Of a stretch of 64,000 nucleotides of DNA, positions 44,795 to 54,653 are shown in pieces. Origin of the DNA: Bacillota bacterium (lineage in GTDB: Bacteria; Bacillota; Clostridia; Lachnospirales; Lachnospiraceae); NCBI GenBank assembly GCA_023421075.1, contig JAEZUM010000051.1, positions 186,001-250,000 on the forward strand, in the 5' to 3' direction. The notes below the pieces were generated by a model. The model did not search any database. It was not told where the DNA came from and was given only the letters and a program-made list of their open reading frames with translations. The number at the start of each line of letters is the position of its first letter. Position 1 is the first letter of the stretch. The translations under genes and the position numbers were made by a program.

Positions 44795-45715
44795 TTATTC
44801 GTCTCTTCCATAGCCATAATTCTTCATGAGAAAGTCACTGTCCCGCCAATCCTTCTTAACCTTCACCCAAAGCTGAAGATTCACCTTGCAATCCAGCAGA
44901 TTCTCTATTTCTCTTCTTGCCTGGGTACCTATCTGCTTCAGCATACTGCCGCCTTTACCGATGATAATCCCTTTGTGCGTATCCCGTTCACAGACAATCG
45001 TTGCATCGATATCGATCAACCCATTCCCTGCTCCGTTATTCTCAGGGCGTTCCTTCATTCGGTCAATGCTGACCGCAATTCCGTGCGGTATCTCATCATC
45101 CAACAGTCTTAATGCCTTCTCACGGACCAGCTCTGCGACTATCTGTCGTTCCGGCTGATCGGTAACGGTATCCTCATCATAATACATAGGACCTTCCGGC
45201 ATATACTTATAGATCTGTTCAAGTAGAACAGGCGTATTCTCGCCCTTCAATGCCGATACCGGAATGATCTCGGCAAACTTGCAGATATCCTTGTACGCTG
45301 CAATAAAGGCCAAAATTTCCTCCTTCTTCACCGTATCAATCTTATTGATTACAAGGATAACCGGAGTCTTTACCTTATTTAACTGCTCCGCAATATGCTG
45401 TTCTCCTGCTCCGATAAAGGTCGAGGGTTCCACCAACCATAGAACCAGATCAACCTCACTCATGGTTCTTTCCGCTACATTTACCATGTACTCTCCCAGC
45501 TTATTCTTAGCTTTATGAATACCCGGGGTATCCAGGAAAATGATCTGGCCACGTTCATCCGTATAAACGGTCTGTATTCTGTTTCTGGTGGTCTGAGGTT
45601 TATCCGAGGTTATGGCAATCTTCTGCCCGATCAGCTTATTCATCAGAGTCGATTTTCCTACATTGGGTCTTCCGATTAAGGTAACAAACCCCGACTTATA
45701 TTTTGTATCCTTCAT
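44795..45715 (-). CDS. era: GTPase Era
   Basis: 306 aa. GTPase motifs are GRPNVGKST (G1), TTRNR (G2), DTPGIH (G3), NKID (G4) and SALKG (G5). The C-terminal KH domain has GKGGSMLKQIGTQARREIE, which binds the 3' end of 16S rRNA. Era acts in 30S subunit maturation. It starts the era-yqzL-recO-lipoprotein-glyS series on the minus strand, 124 nt after the M16C peptidase gene. Confidence 0.97.
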   Translation of the reverse strand: MKDTKYKSGFVTLIGRPNVGKSTLMNKLIGQKIAITSDKPQTTRNRIQTVYTDERGQIIFLDTPGIHKAKNKLGEYMVNVAERTMSEVDLVLWLVEPSTFIGAGEQHIAEQLNKVKTPVILVINKIDTVKKEEILAFIAAYKDICKFAEIIPVSALKGENTPVLLEQIYKYMPEGPMYYDEDTVTDQPERQIVAELVREKALRLLDDEIPHGIAVSIDRMKERPENNGAGNGLIDIDATIVCERDTHKGIIIGKGGSMLKQIGTQARREIENLLDCKVNLQLWVKVKKDWRDSDFLMKNYGYGRDE

Positions 45716-45839
45716 GTAATACCTATCCCTTTCTATTCGTATCCTTTTTTATTCTATCATCCGTAAAAGAAGCTCATTTTAACCAAGGAATATATAAGTG
45801 GATATATTCCAAGGGTGCAGACCTGCTGAATGTGATTGC

Positions 45840-48779
45840 TTATTTCATAAGATTTTTTACTTCCTTGAACATTTCCCTGTTCTCATTAATCTTGCCTTCA
45901 TTACCGATTACACAGATATTACCTGCATCAATCATTGCCGTAATATACTTATGGCAGGCACGGATATCCTCCAAGGTCACCTTTAGTACCTCTGTTCGTT
46001 CCCTTTGCAGATCCTCTTCCGAGATGCCACCCAGATACATGCTCAGAGACCTTTTTCCTTTGGACTGAGGTGTAAGCGGCGTATCCAGCGTACTAAAGGT
46101 ACCAATGATATATTTCGTTATATCTCGCTCATCTGATGTAAAATTCTTAATATATTCTGCTGCTTTCTCATAGATCTGATTCGTCTCCTTTAAGTTAGGA
46201 TCACGATAGGAAGTAAAATAAGCATCTCCGTCTACTCCCGAGAAGCCGCACATACAGCCATATGCGCCTCCCTTTACACGTACATTGTTCCATAAGTAAT
46301 CATAACTGAGGATCGTCTTCAGAACTCTTAACGCACCGGTATATTCATAGCCGGCCTTGATAAAGTTACCGGCCCTTGCCACATATTGAACCTGCATAGC
46401 CGTCTTGAAGCCTTCATTTAAGCATACCGGCTCTAAACCGGAAGTATCATAAGCCGTAAACAACTCTCCCGCAGCTTTTGGCTGAAGACCTTCGATAAAG
46501 GCAGCAAGCTTTTCACTAAACCGTTCATAACCTTCCTCATCTGCCGTCACGCTCACCAAGAGGTTCTCTCTTGTGAAAATCATCTTAAGGAGTACCTTCA
46601 GCTTATCAATTACTCCATCTGCTTTTTCAGGAAAGTTCTCTGCCAGCTCTTCGATAAAACGATAGAAGGCGATCCCTGTCGTAATCTCTTTAAATAAACC
46701 GTGCGTCGAATAATAGCTCATTGCACGATCCACTGCAACCGAATGACCTGCAGAATTGAAATGCATCTGCAGCTTGGATCTCATCTCGTCAACGATTTCC
46801 TTTAACCGCTTCTTGTCCTCCAGCTTCGAGCGATACAGCATCTCCTCAATCAAACGAACTGCTTCGGTAAGGTTATCATACAGAACCTTGGTGGAGAATT
46901 CAAATACCGGATGATATTTGTCGGTACTGCCTTTTACAGAAAAGCTTCTGACATTGGTAGAGATACCACCGGTATGAATATTTACTTCATTGGATAAGCC
47001 CAGATAGGTATAATTCTCCGTATCTACATAGCCCAGAACATAGGATAACAATGATGCATAAGGCAGAAGTTCCTTCGGTACTGCCTTTACATCGAAGAGA
47101 AGTCTTACATATGCAATCTTATTGGTATATACATTATGATGGATTACCTTAACATCTCCAACCTTACTTTCCTTATTATATAGGGGCTCAATCTCCTTCT
47201 TGATATCCTCTCGGGTTAAGAGCGGAATTGCCTCCAACTCCTCCTTCGTCGAAGGGGTCTCCTGGAATACAGCAAGCGCCTCTGTCTCACGGATAATTTG
47301 CTGCAGCTCTTCCTTAGTCAAGGTCGCCTTATATGCAGCTAACTTCTTCTTAAGAAGCTCCTCCTTCTCTGCATTTAACCCAGACTTGGGCTTTAAGATA
47401 ACAACCGAAGTATGTGTATTCTGGAGGAAGTATTCCTTGATTACCTTCTCATAATAGCCTGTTCCGATCTTCTCCTTTAGGAAGGCATATCCCGTCGTAT
47501 CCTTAAGATGGAGAAAGGGTTTGTGATCGTCATGAAGCCAGCTGCTCATGGCACGAAGACCATAAAGCAATCCCTTCGGGAATTGGCCATAATCTGCTTC
47601 TCTATATTTGAATTCGTAATAGTTGATTGCTGCCCGCAGGGATTTCTCATCCACACCTTGTGCAACTAAGCCAGACAGAACATCACGAACCACGGATACG
47701 AATTTATCCTTCTTATCCTCTTCAGAGTTCTTAGCAATGATCGTAAAGGTAGGCTGCAAGATCTCATCCTCGAAGCCACCCAGGATATCCTTACCGATAT
47801 TGGCATCCAGAAGTGCTTGCTTCACCGGTGCTCCCGGAGCCTGTAAAAGCACATAATCCAGTACCTGGAAGGTCAATGCAAGCTCTTTGTCCAGGGAATT
47901 TCCGATCACCGTATTAAAGCTTAAGTAGGTATTATCCTTGGATTGTTCTTCCTCACTCAAGGAATAGAAGGCTTCTACTTCATGGCTCTTAGCAAATGGT
48001 TCCTGAAGCTTTACTTTAGAATCCACGGTGAGTCTGTCATATTGATTGAGATATTCTTTGTCAAGCCATATCAGTCTCTCTTCAAAATCCATATCTCCGT
48101 AAAGATAGAGATAGCTGTTGGAGGGATGGTAATAAGTCTTATGGAAATCGATAAATTCTTCATAGGACAGCTCCGGGATGTAATCCGGATCACCGCCGGA
48201 TTCTACTCCATAAGGAGTATCCGGGAACAGTGAATTCTGGATCATTCGATACAGCATGGATTCCGGTGAAGAGAAGGCACCCTTCATCTCATTATAGACA
48301 ACACCGTTATATTTTAACTCGCCATCCTCGGATTCCAGATCATAATGCCAGCCTTCCTGATGAAAAATCTCCTTTTTCTGATAAATATTCGGATAAAGAA
48401 CAGCATCCATATATACATGCATTAGGTTCTTGAAATCCTGATCGTTCATGCTTGCTACCGGATATACCGTTTTATCCGGATAAGTCATCGCATTTAGGAA
48501 GGTATTCAACGAACCCTTGGCTAATTCCACAAAGGGATCCTTAGCCGGAAAATGTTTGGATCCGCACAGCACAGAATGCTCGATTATATGGGCTACACCG
48601 GTGCTGTTCGCTGGTGGGGTACGAAAGCCGATGGAAAACACTTTGTTATTATCGTCATTTGCAACAATTGCTACACGGGCTCCGGTCTTCTTATGCACCA
48701 GCAAGGTGCCGATCCCGTTCATATCTTCTAATTTTTCCTCAAGGATAAAATCATATGAGGATGGAATTTTATATTTCAT
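45840..48779 (-). CDS. M16C family metallopeptidase (presequence-protease/insulinase-like)
   Basis: About 979 aa from ATG 48779, 5 nt after GGAGG; the longer frame adds 26 residues without a ribosome binding site. The inverted zinc motif is HIIEHSVLCGS (HxxEH) with the distal Glu in YNEMKGAFSSPESM. Four M16 half-domains are present, as in PreP, falcilysin and the clostridial HypA proteins. It is a cytoplasmic oligopeptide-degrading clamshell protease. It has its own promoter at 48890-48917 and ends 124 nt before era. Confidence 0.92.
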   Translation of the reverse strand: MKYKIPSSYDFILEEKLEDMNGIGTLLVHKKTGARVAIVANDDNNKVFSIGFRTPPANSTGVAHIIEHSVLCGSKHFPAKDPFVELAKGSLNTFLNAMTYPDKTVYPVASMNDQDFKNLMHVYMDAVLYPNIYQKKEIFHQEGWHYDLESEDGELKYNGVVYNEMKGAFSSPESMLYRMIQNSLFPDTPYGVESGGDPDYIPELSYEEFIDFHKTYYHPSNSYLYLYGDMDFEERLIWLDKEYLNQYDRLTVDSKVKLQEPFAKSHEVEAFYSLSEEEQSKDNTYLSFNTVIGNSLDKELALTFQVLDYVLLQAPGAPVKQALLDANIGKDILGGFEDEILQPTFTIIAKNSEEDKKDKFVSVVRDVLSGLVAQGVDEKSLRAAINYYEFKYREADYGQFPKGLLYGLRAMSSWLHDDHKPFLHLKDTTGYAFLKEKIGTGYYEKVIKEYFLQNTHTSVVILKPKSGLNAEKEELLKKKLAAYKATLTKEELQQIIRETEALAVFQETPSTKEELEAIPLLTREDIKKEIEPLYNKESKVGDVKVIHHNVYTNKIAYVRLLFDVKAVPKELLPYASLLSYVLGYVDTENYTYLGLSNEVNIHTGGISTNVRSFSVKGSTDKYHPVFEFSTKVLYDNLTEAVRLIEEMLYRSKLEDKKRLKEIVDEMRSKLQMHFNSAGHSVAVDRAMSYYSTHGLFKEITTGIAFYRFIEELAENFPEKADGVIDKLKVLLKMIFTRENLLVSVTADEEGYERFSEKLAAFIEGLQPKAAGELFTAYDTSGLEPVCLNEGFKTAMQVQYVARAGNFIKAGYEYTGALRVLKTILSYDYLWNNVRVKGGAYGCMCGFSGVDGDAYFTSYRDPNLKETNQIYEKAAEYIKNFTSDERDITKYIIGTFSTLDTPLTPQSKGKRSLSMYLGGISEEDLQRERTEVLKVTLEDIRACHKYITAMIDAGNICVIGNEGKINENREMFKEVKNLMK

Positions 48780-48889
48780 AATTGCCTCCGTTCCTGCGAT
48801 CATATTTCGTCCGATTATAGCTTTAGAAAGCCAGAAAAGCTCGCTTTCATTAAGCATTAGTATGGTAATTTATAGTAGTTGCTTATTCA

Positions 48890-48917
48890 TCATAACACAA
48901 AAATTTTTATTTGTCAT
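48890..48917 (-). promoter_or_regulatory. Promoter of the M16C peptidase gene
   Basis: Minus strand ATGACA (48917-48912), a 16-nt spacer and TATGAT (48895-48890) preceded by TGT (extended -10). The rest of the ~390-bp gap to cspA is very AT-rich and I saw no other feature in it. Confidence 0.55.
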
Positions 48918-49166
48918 TTCCTAAGCGACCAATATTCCATACCGGCTCTCATCACGGTATTTTGAATTAACTCGCGCCGGATATGTCATTTACAATGTAA
49001 TAAATATTCATTTCTTTACAATTTATAACCACGTCCATTCCAAACTATTTTAGTTATATTTAATACCAGAAGATTATTTCCTTCAATGAATTTGTACCTT
49101 TCGGACACACAATTAATAAATATACAAAAAATAATTTAAAATATTACAAAATTCAACAAAACTTGT

Positions 49167-49195
49167 TTGACATTTTTTCAATTTTATGTTAAATT
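49167..49195 (+). promoter_or_regulatory. Promoter of the cold shock gene
   Basis: TTGACA (49167-49172), a 17-nt spacer and TAAATT (49190-49195), giving a leader of roughly 50 nt. The leader contains a small ATTAC/GTAAT dyad and an AGGAGG site before the ATG. Confidence 0.6.
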
Positions 49196-49252
49196 TATAC
49201 TATCATTACTAATAGTGGTAATGGCAAATACTTTAAGTTTTAGGAGGCATTT

Positions 49253-49453
49253 ATGAAGACAGGAACAGTTAAGTGGTTTAACGCAAAAAAGGGGTTTGGA
49301 TTTATTTCTGACGAAGAGGGAAATGATGTATTTGTACACTTTTCTGCACTCCAGATGGACGGCTTCAAGGTTCTTGAAGAAGGAGAAAAGGTTAGCTTTG
49401 AAGTAGTAAAGGGCGACAAGGGTCCTCAGGCTGCAAACGTAACCAGGTTATAA
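49253..49453 (+). CDS. cspA: Cold shock protein, CspA/CspB family
   Basis: 66 aa, full family length. Both RNA-binding motifs are intact: KGFGFI (RNP1) and VFVHF (RNP2), after TGTVKWFNAKKG. It is a single-stranded nucleic acid chaperone that melts mRNA structure. It is monocistronic, followed by a 17-bp palindrome and a strong hairpin terminator. Confidence 0.96.
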   Translation: MKTGTVKWFNAKKGFGFISDEEGNDVFVHFSALQMDGFKVLEEGEKVSFEVVKGDKGPQAANVTRL

Positions 49454-49553
49454 CAAAAACCAAACGTAATTTTTATATATATGGGTACATATCTATAAAG
49501 TTATAATAGGATGGGTTGTAACAAAGCATCAGGATGAATATTATCGTTAGCGA

Positions 49554-49570
49554 TCAATGATAATCATTGA
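49554..49570. repeat. 17-bp perfect palindrome
   Basis: TCAATGAT-A-ATCATTGA, between the cold shock gene and its terminator. No gene starts close by, so it is either part of the csp mRNA 3' structure or a binding site. Unassigned. Confidence 0.5.
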
Positions 49571-49576
49571 CAAACC

Positions 49577-49607
49577 AAGAAGAGGCTGCACCGGCAGCCT
49601 CTTCTTT
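49577..49607 (+). terminator. Terminator of the cold shock gene
   Basis: AAGAAGAGGCTGC (49577-49589), loop ACCG, GCAGCCTCTTCTT (49594-49606): a perfect 13-bp stem. The following T-run is short. Confidence 0.75.
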
Positions 49608-49615
49608 CATATGAA

Positions 49616-49650
49616 ATGACAAGAAGTCCGCAATCCGGACTTCTTGTCAT
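49616..49650 (-). terminator. Hairpin after purH
   Basis: ATGACAAGAAGTCCG (49616-49630) and CGGACTTCTTGTCAT (49636-49650) form a perfect 15-bp stem with a 5-nt loop, ~70 nt past the purH stop. The minus-strand continuation is TTCAT, a weak U-tract, so terminator function is likely but not typical. Confidence 0.5.
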
Positions 49651-49718
49651 TGGTGTAGTGTTACTAAATAGAGAGCTATGAAATAATAGAAACTGTCTGT
49701 GTAAAAAATTGCTGGTTT

Positions 49719-51272
49719 CTAGTGCTTAAAATGTCTCATTCCTGTAAATATCATTGCAATTCCATACTCGTTGCATTTTCTGATGGAATCCTCATCTCTG
49801 CCTGCACCACCCGGCTGGATGATCGCAGTAATGCCCGCCTGATGTGCCGCTTCCACACAATCATCAAAGGGGAAGAATGCATCCGAGGCAAGAACTGCAC
49901 CCCTTGTCACTCCTTCGCCGATCAATTCACCGGCATGTTCAATGGATTGCTTGGTTGCCCAGATACGGTTAACCTGTCCAGGCCCAATTCCGATGGACTG
50001 CTTATCCTTCGCGATAGCAATACCATTGGACTTAACAAACTTAACAACTCTCCAGGCGAATTTAAGATCCTCCATCTCCTTCGCGGAAGGAGCACGATCT
50101 GTAACAACTTTAAGCTCATCTTCATTATATATTTTACTGTCAATGGTCTGAACGATTAATCCACCGTTCACCTTTTTCATATCATAAGCATTCTCATCCT
50201 GTGGTACCTCGATATCTGTAAGAGCAAGAACACGGATGTTCTTCTTCTCCCTCAGCACCTCCAAAGCTTTCTCCTCATAGGAGGGAGCTACCACCACCTC
50301 CAGGAAGATCGTCTTCATCTCCTCCGCCATAGCCAGTGTTACTTCGCGATTTATAACTACAATACCGCCGAAGATAGAGGTTTTATCTGCCTCATAGGCT
50401 TTCTTCCAGGCATCCGTGATGTTATCTGCACTTCCAACTCCGCAGGGATTACCATGCTTACAGGCAACCACAGTAGGTTCCGAAAATTCCTTTAATAACT
50501 CCAAAGCTCCGTTGGTATCATTTATATTATTGAAGGAAAGTTCTTTTCCGTTCAACTGCACCGCATCCGTGATCGAACCCTTTTTCTTGCCAATTTCACG
50601 GTAGAAGGCAGCCGATTGATGAGGATTCTCACCATATCTCATATCCTGTACCTTTTCAAAGGTCATGGTGAGTGTCTCCGGGAACAAGGTGTCACCTCTT
50701 TGCTTTTTCAAGTAATCCGCAATCATCGTATCATAGGAGGATGTATGCATGAATACCTTCTGCATCAGATAGAACTTGGTATCTAGGGATACCTCCCTAT
50801 TCTCTTTCAGCTCAGCAAGAACCTTCTCATAATCTCTTGGATCTACGACTACCGCAACATCCTGATAATTCTTAGCAGCAGAGCGCAGCATGGTCGGTCC
50901 TCCGATGTCGATATTCTCTACGGCCTCACCTCTGGTCACGTCATCCTTTAATATCGTAGCTTTAAAAGGATAAAGATTAACCACTACAATATCGATGGTC
51001 TCAATGTTCAGATCAGCCAACTGTTTCATATGGGAGGGATTGCTTCTCATTGCTAACAATCCGGCATGTACGGTAGGATGTAAGGTCTTTACTCTTCCGT
51101 CCAGGCATTCGGGAAAGCCGGTGAGCTCAGAAATCTCTATGGCAGGAACCCCTGCTTCCTTTAATTTTCCGTAAGTTCCTCCGGTTGATATGATCTCAAT
51201 TCCCAGGGACACGAATTCTTTTGCAAGCTCTACAATTCCTGTTTTGTCTGATACGCTGATTAATGCTCTCAT
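49719..51272 (-). CDS. purH: Bifunctional AICAR transformylase/IMP cyclohydrolase
   Basis: 517 aa. The N-terminal MGS-like IMP cyclohydrolase domain (~1-195; ISVSDKTGIVELAKEF, LDGRVKTLHPTVHAGLLAMR) precedes the AICAR formyltransferase domain (~200-517) with ACKHGNPCGVG, DAFFPFDDCVEAA and QPGGAGRDED. It catalyses the last two steps of de novo IMP synthesis. It stands alone here, apart from other pur genes, with the IMP-using guaB about 5 kb away. Confidence 0.97.
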   Translation of the reverse strand: MRALISVSDKTGIVELAKEFVSLGIEIISTGGTYGKLKEAGVPAIEISELTGFPECLDGRVKTLHPTVHAGLLAMRSNPSHMKQLADLNIETIDIVVVNLYPFKATILKDDVTRGEAVENIDIGGPTMLRSAAKNYQDVAVVVDPRDYEKVLAELKENREVSLDTKFYLMQKVFMHTSSYDTMIADYLKKQRGDTLFPETLTMTFEKVQDMRYGENPHQSAAFYREIGKKKGSITDAVQLNGKELSFNNINDTNGALELLKEFSEPTVVACKHGNPCGVGSADNITDAWKKAYEADKTSIFGGIVVINREVTLAMAEEMKTIFLEVVVAPSYEEKALEVLREKKNIRVLALTDIEVPQDENAYDMKKVNGGLIVQTIDSKIYNEDELKVVTDRAPSAKEMEDLKFAWRVVKFVKSNGIAIAKDKQSIGIGPGQVNRIWATKQSIEHAGELIGEGVTRGAVLASDAFFPFDDCVEAAHQAGITAIIQPGGAGRDEDSIRKCNEYGIAMIFTGMRHFKH

Positions 51273-51513
51273 GCTTTTTCTCCTTTTCCTATTTGTAACC
51301 TGTATAAGTATTTTGTGATAAAGCAGATACTATAGCATGTTTTGCAGAAATGGTGTATACTAATCGTATCTGTATCTGGTTTATTACAAGATACTTCTGG
51401 TATTCTTATCTTAGTCTATACGAAAATATTACACTAAGAAGCCGGTGAATTCAATTCATAAATACTTATGTGTTTTATCGTGATTTCTTATAGATCAAGA
51501 ATGAAGATTGGAG

Positions 51514-51542
51514 TTGCATTCGTTTATAAATTATACTATAAT
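51514..51542 (+). promoter_or_regulatory. Promoter of the DUF1461-type gene
   Basis: TTGCAT (51514-51519), a 17-nt spacer and a perfect TATAAT (51537-51542), ~50 nt before the ATG. The ~320-bp divergent gap to purH shows no other feature I can support. Confidence 0.55.
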
Positions 51543-51591
51543 GCGTTTGGAACTTTTATACGTACACCAACGCACTCTTATGGAGGCATAA

Positions 51592-52263
51592 ATGAGACGA
51601 TTTAAATTTACAGATATATTCATCGGAGTACTGTTTACGTTATTATTCATCAGCCTTGCTGTTGTGATTACGATAAATTTCAGGCCCTTGTATTATTTTG
51701 ATATTGATCATCTAAAGATCCCGGAAAATTCCGGCTTTACCAAAGAGGTAATCCGTGAAAATTACGATGCATTAATTGACTATTCTTCTCCGTTTTTCAA
51801 AGGAGAGCTAAAGTTCCCCACTCTTACTGCTTCCGAAAGTGGACTATTCCATTTTACGGAGGTCAAGAATATCTTCACCGGGTTTTATATTATGGGTGCA
51901 ATTACCCTGGCTTTCGGGGTTATTATAATAGTACAAAAACATAAAAATAAGGATTTTAGTTATTTGCTCGTATCGTCGATTACGGCGGTTGTCTTGCCTT
52001 TGTTACTTGCCTTGTTTCTATCAATTGACTTTGACCGCACTTTTGTGATATTTCATAAGCTTTTTTTCAACAATGATTATTGGCTCTTTGATCCGTCTAC
52101 GGACCCTGTCATTACAATCCTGCCGGATACCTTCTTTATGCACTGCGCCATCATGATCATTGTACTTGTGGTTTTAATGAGCCTGTTGTTTTTGATAATA
52201 TATCTCGTAAAAAGAAAGCATTCCGGCATTAAATACCGCAAAAACAAAGGATTAAAATTGTAA
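51592..52263 (+). CDS. DUF1461/TIGR01906-type integral membrane protein
   Basis: 223 aa with four membrane segments: ~8-28 (IFIGVLFTLLFISLAVVITI), ~102-122, ~130-150 and ~190-215. Between TM1 and TM2 is a ~70-residue outer loop with LFHFTEVKNIF, and before TM4 FFNNDYWLFDPSTDPVITIL. Both are features I associate with the TIGR01906 membrane protein family of Firmicutes. Function is unknown. It precedes pyruvate kinase on the same strand but with a 114-nt gap. Confidence 0.75.
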   Translation: MRRFKFTDIFIGVLFTLLFISLAVVITINFRPLYYFDIDHLKIPENSGFTKEVIRENYDALIDYSSPFFKGELKFPTLTASESGLFHFTEVKNIFTGFYIMGAITLAFGVIIIVQKHKNKDFSYLLVSSITAVVLPLLLALFLSIDFDRTFVIFHKLFFNNDYWLFDPSTDPVITILPDTFFMHCAIMIIVLVVLMSLLFLIIYLVKRKHSGIKYRKNKGLKL

Positions 52264-52377
52264 CCTGAAAATAGTGAAGAATGATCAAACGCTTTCACTT
52301 ATAAGATTTATACCCGCAGAACCCTTGGTATTTACTTAAGATGCACAGAACGAAGTGCAAGAAGAATGGAGGTAATT

Positions 52378-53805
52378 ATGAGAAAAACAAAAATTATATG
52401 CACCCTGGGACCTTCCACTGACAAGGATAAAGTATTAAAGGATTTGATTTTAGCAGGAATGGATGTCGCCCGTTTTAACTTCTCTCATGCCAATCATGAG
52501 GAGCATCTGGGAAGATTAAAGAAAATCGAAAAGCTGCGCAAGGAGCTGAATCTCCCCATTGCTACTCTGCTTGATACAAAAGGCCCCGAGATCCGCATCG
52601 GAACCTTTAAAGACGATATGAAGATACAGCTTCAGGAGGGTCAGACCTTTACATTAACCGCGAGAGAAGTAGAAGGGAATGAAACCATCGTATCCATCAG
52701 TTATCCAAACCTGATTTATGATATCGAGGTTGGCTCTACCATCTTAATCGATGATGGTCTGATCGAAATGACGGTTACTGATGTTACTTCTACAGACATC
52801 GTATGTAAAGTAAAGAACAGCGGCGTTATCTCTAACAAAAAGGGAGTTAATGTACCGGGTGTTCATCTGTCCATGCCCTTTATCAGCGATAAGGACCGCG
52901 AGGATATCCTCTTTGGAATCAAACATAACTATGATTTTATCGCTGCTTCCTTCGTTCGTACCGCCGATGACATTAAGGAAATCCGAAAGATGCTGAACAA
53001 ACATAATTCTCAGACGAAAATAATTGCTAAAATCGAAAATTATCAAGGTGTTGAACATATCGACGAGATTATTGAGATCTCTGACGGTATTATGATCGCC
53101 CGCGGTGACATGGGTGTTGAGATTCCTTATGAGGAAGTTCCGGTTCTTCAGAAAATGATTATCAAGAAGGTATACAATGCAGGCAAACAGGTCATTACCG
53201 CAACTCAGATGCTTGATTCCATGATTAAGAACCCCAGACCTACCAGAGCTGAGACCACTGACGTTGCAAACGCGATTTATGACGGAACCAGTGCGATTAT
53301 GCTTTCCGGTGAAACTGCTGCCGGTGCATATCCGGTAGAGGCCCTAAAGACTATGGTTAAGATAGCAATGCGTGCCGAGGCCGATATCGATTATAAGAAG
53401 CGTTTCCGTATGCTGGATTCCTGTCATCAACCGGATATTACCGATGCGATATCCCGTGCAACAGTAACAACAGCTCATGACTTAAACGCAAAGATGATCA
53501 TCACGGTTACCACCTCCGGTAAGACTGCTCGAATGATTTCCCGCTATCGTCCGGACTGCCAGATACTTGGCTGCACCACCGATCCGGTCGTTTGCAGACA
53601 GTTAAACATGGCATGGGGTGTTACACCTTTACTAATTGCGGTGGAGTATGATACCTTTGAATTATTTGATCATGCAATTCAGGCTGTGGAGGATGCAGGT
53701 TATCTAAACGACGGCGAATTAGCTGTTCTGACTGCCGGTGTTCCTCTTGGAACCTCCGGTACAACCAATCTACTCAAGGTTCAGATTGCAGGAAGTAAAT
53801 ATTAA
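52378..53805 (+). CDS. pyk: Pyruvate kinase
   Basis: About 475 aa from ATG 52378, 5 nt after GGAGG. The barrel has TKIICTLGPSTDKDKVLKD, the catalytic Lys region KIIAKIENYQGVEHIDEI, MIARGDMGVEIP and the cation/PEP signature MLSGETAAGAYPVEA. The C-terminal allosteric domain follows. It lacks the extra C-terminal phosphohistidine domain found in Bacillus pyruvate kinase. It makes pyruvate and ATP from PEP + ADP, in parallel to ppdK in this organism. Confidence 0.96.
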   Translation: MRKTKIICTLGPSTDKDKVLKDLILAGMDVARFNFSHANHEEHLGRLKKIEKLRKELNLPIATLLDTKGPEIRIGTFKDDMKIQLQEGQTFTLTAREVEGNETIVSISYPNLIYDIEVGSTILIDDGLIEMTVTDVTSTDIVCKVKNSGVISNKKGVNVPGVHLSMPFISDKDREDILFGIKHNYDFIAASFVRTADDIKEIRKMLNKHNSQTKIIAKIENYQGVEHIDEIIEISDGIMIARGDMGVEIPYEEVPVLQKMIIKKVYNAGKQVITATQMLDSMIKNPRPTRAETTDVANAIYDGTSAIMLSGETAAGAYPVEALKTMVKIAMRAEADIDYKKRFRMLDSCHQPDITDAISRATVTTAHDLNAKMIITVTTSGKTARMISRYRPDCQILGCTTDPVVCRQLNMAWGVTPLLIAVEYDTFELFDHAIQAVEDAGYLNDGELAVLTAGVPLGTSGTTNLLKVQIAGSKY

Positions 53806-53810
53806 TACAA

Positions 53811-53871
53811 GCGCCTGTCGGGCGCTCGAATGGGGCACTGTGATTTGTGTAGCAACAAATCATTCAGTGCC
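53811..53871 (+). terminator. Two hairpins after pyruvate kinase
   Basis: GCGCC/GGCGC (53811-53825) is followed by GGCACTGTGATTTGT / ACAAATCATTCAGTGCC (53834-53871), a long stem with one small internal loop, then CTCTTCT. Termination is probable although the U-run is poor. Confidence 0.5.
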
Positions 53872-54062
53872 TCTTCTATGTATATCGATGAAAAGCCAGA
53901 TAGACATACTTTGATCGTATGATTAGTAGTTGCACAGTTGGTTCCATCTATGATAATATACATTTAATGTTAATCGGATCTTATGCATCACCTGCCCGAT
54001 ACATCAGGAACGACATAAGAGCATTAACACAACGTGATATTTATTCAGAAAGGAAGCAACAG

Positions 54063-54542
54063 ATGAAAAAGCAGGATTATTTAAAATGGGATGAGTACTT
54101 TATGGGTATTGCGCTTCTTTCCACAGAACGCAGCAAGGATCCCAGCACCAGTGTCGGTGCCTGTATCGTCAGTGAAGACAATAAGATTCTGTCTGTAGGC
54201 TACAACGGTATGCCAATGGGCTGTTCTGACGATGATTTTCCGTGGGAGCGGGAAGGTTCTAACCTTGAGACAAAGTATTTTTATGTATGTCATGCCGAGT
54301 TCAATGCTATCCTGAATTATACCGGAACTCATATGAAGGGTGCCAAGCTGTACACCACCCTGTTTCCCTGTAATGAATGCACCAAAGCCATTATCCAGAA
54401 GGGAATCACTGAGATCATCTACATGAGTGATAAATATGCCACCTCTGATGCTGTGGTAGCAGCCAAGAGAATGCTGGATGCTTCAAAGGTCAAATACAGA
54501 CAATATACCCCGATCGGCAAGGAAATTAAGATATCGCTATAG
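54063..54542 (+). CDS. Deoxycytidylate (dCMP) deaminase
   Basis: About 159 aa from ATG 54063, after AAAGGAAG; the frame is open further upstream but carries no ribosome binding site there. The zinc-dependent deaminase signature is CHAEFNAI (His-Ala-Glu) and PCNEC. Substrate features SVGACIV and GYNGMP match dCMP deaminases such as ComEB. It makes dUMP, the substrate of the thymidylate synthase encoded at 60719-61564. Confidence 0.92.
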   Translation: MKKQDYLKWDEYFMGIALLSTERSKDPSTSVGACIVSEDNKILSVGYNGMPMGCSDDDFPWEREGSNLETKYFYVCHAEFNAILNYTGTHMKGAKLYTTLFPCNECTKAIIQKGITEIIYMSDKYATSDAVVAAKRMLDASKVKYRQYTPIGKEIKISL

Positions 54543-54562
54543 GAATAATAAGATTATAAAGA

Positions 54563-54644
54563 TATTCAAAAATATCAGCTTCGCAGACATTTTGTGAATC
54601 ATGTATTCAAAAATATCAGCTTCGCGGTTATTTTATGAATCATG
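54563..54644 (+). repeat. Tandem 41-bp direct repeat
   Basis: Two adjacent 41-bp units, 54563-54603 and 54604-54644, differ at four positions. Each begins TATTCAAAAATATCAGCTTC and ends GAATCATG. A degenerate third copy (TATTAAAAAT) follows. They lie between the dCMP deaminase stop and its terminator. Confidence 0.85.
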
Positions 54645-54653
54645 TATTAAAAA

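Noticed and set aside
53919..54062. N-terminal extension of the dCMP deaminase
   Set aside because: The extra 48 codons have no family similarity or ribosome binding site, while ATG 54063 has AAAGGAAG and begins exactly where the deaminase family starts.
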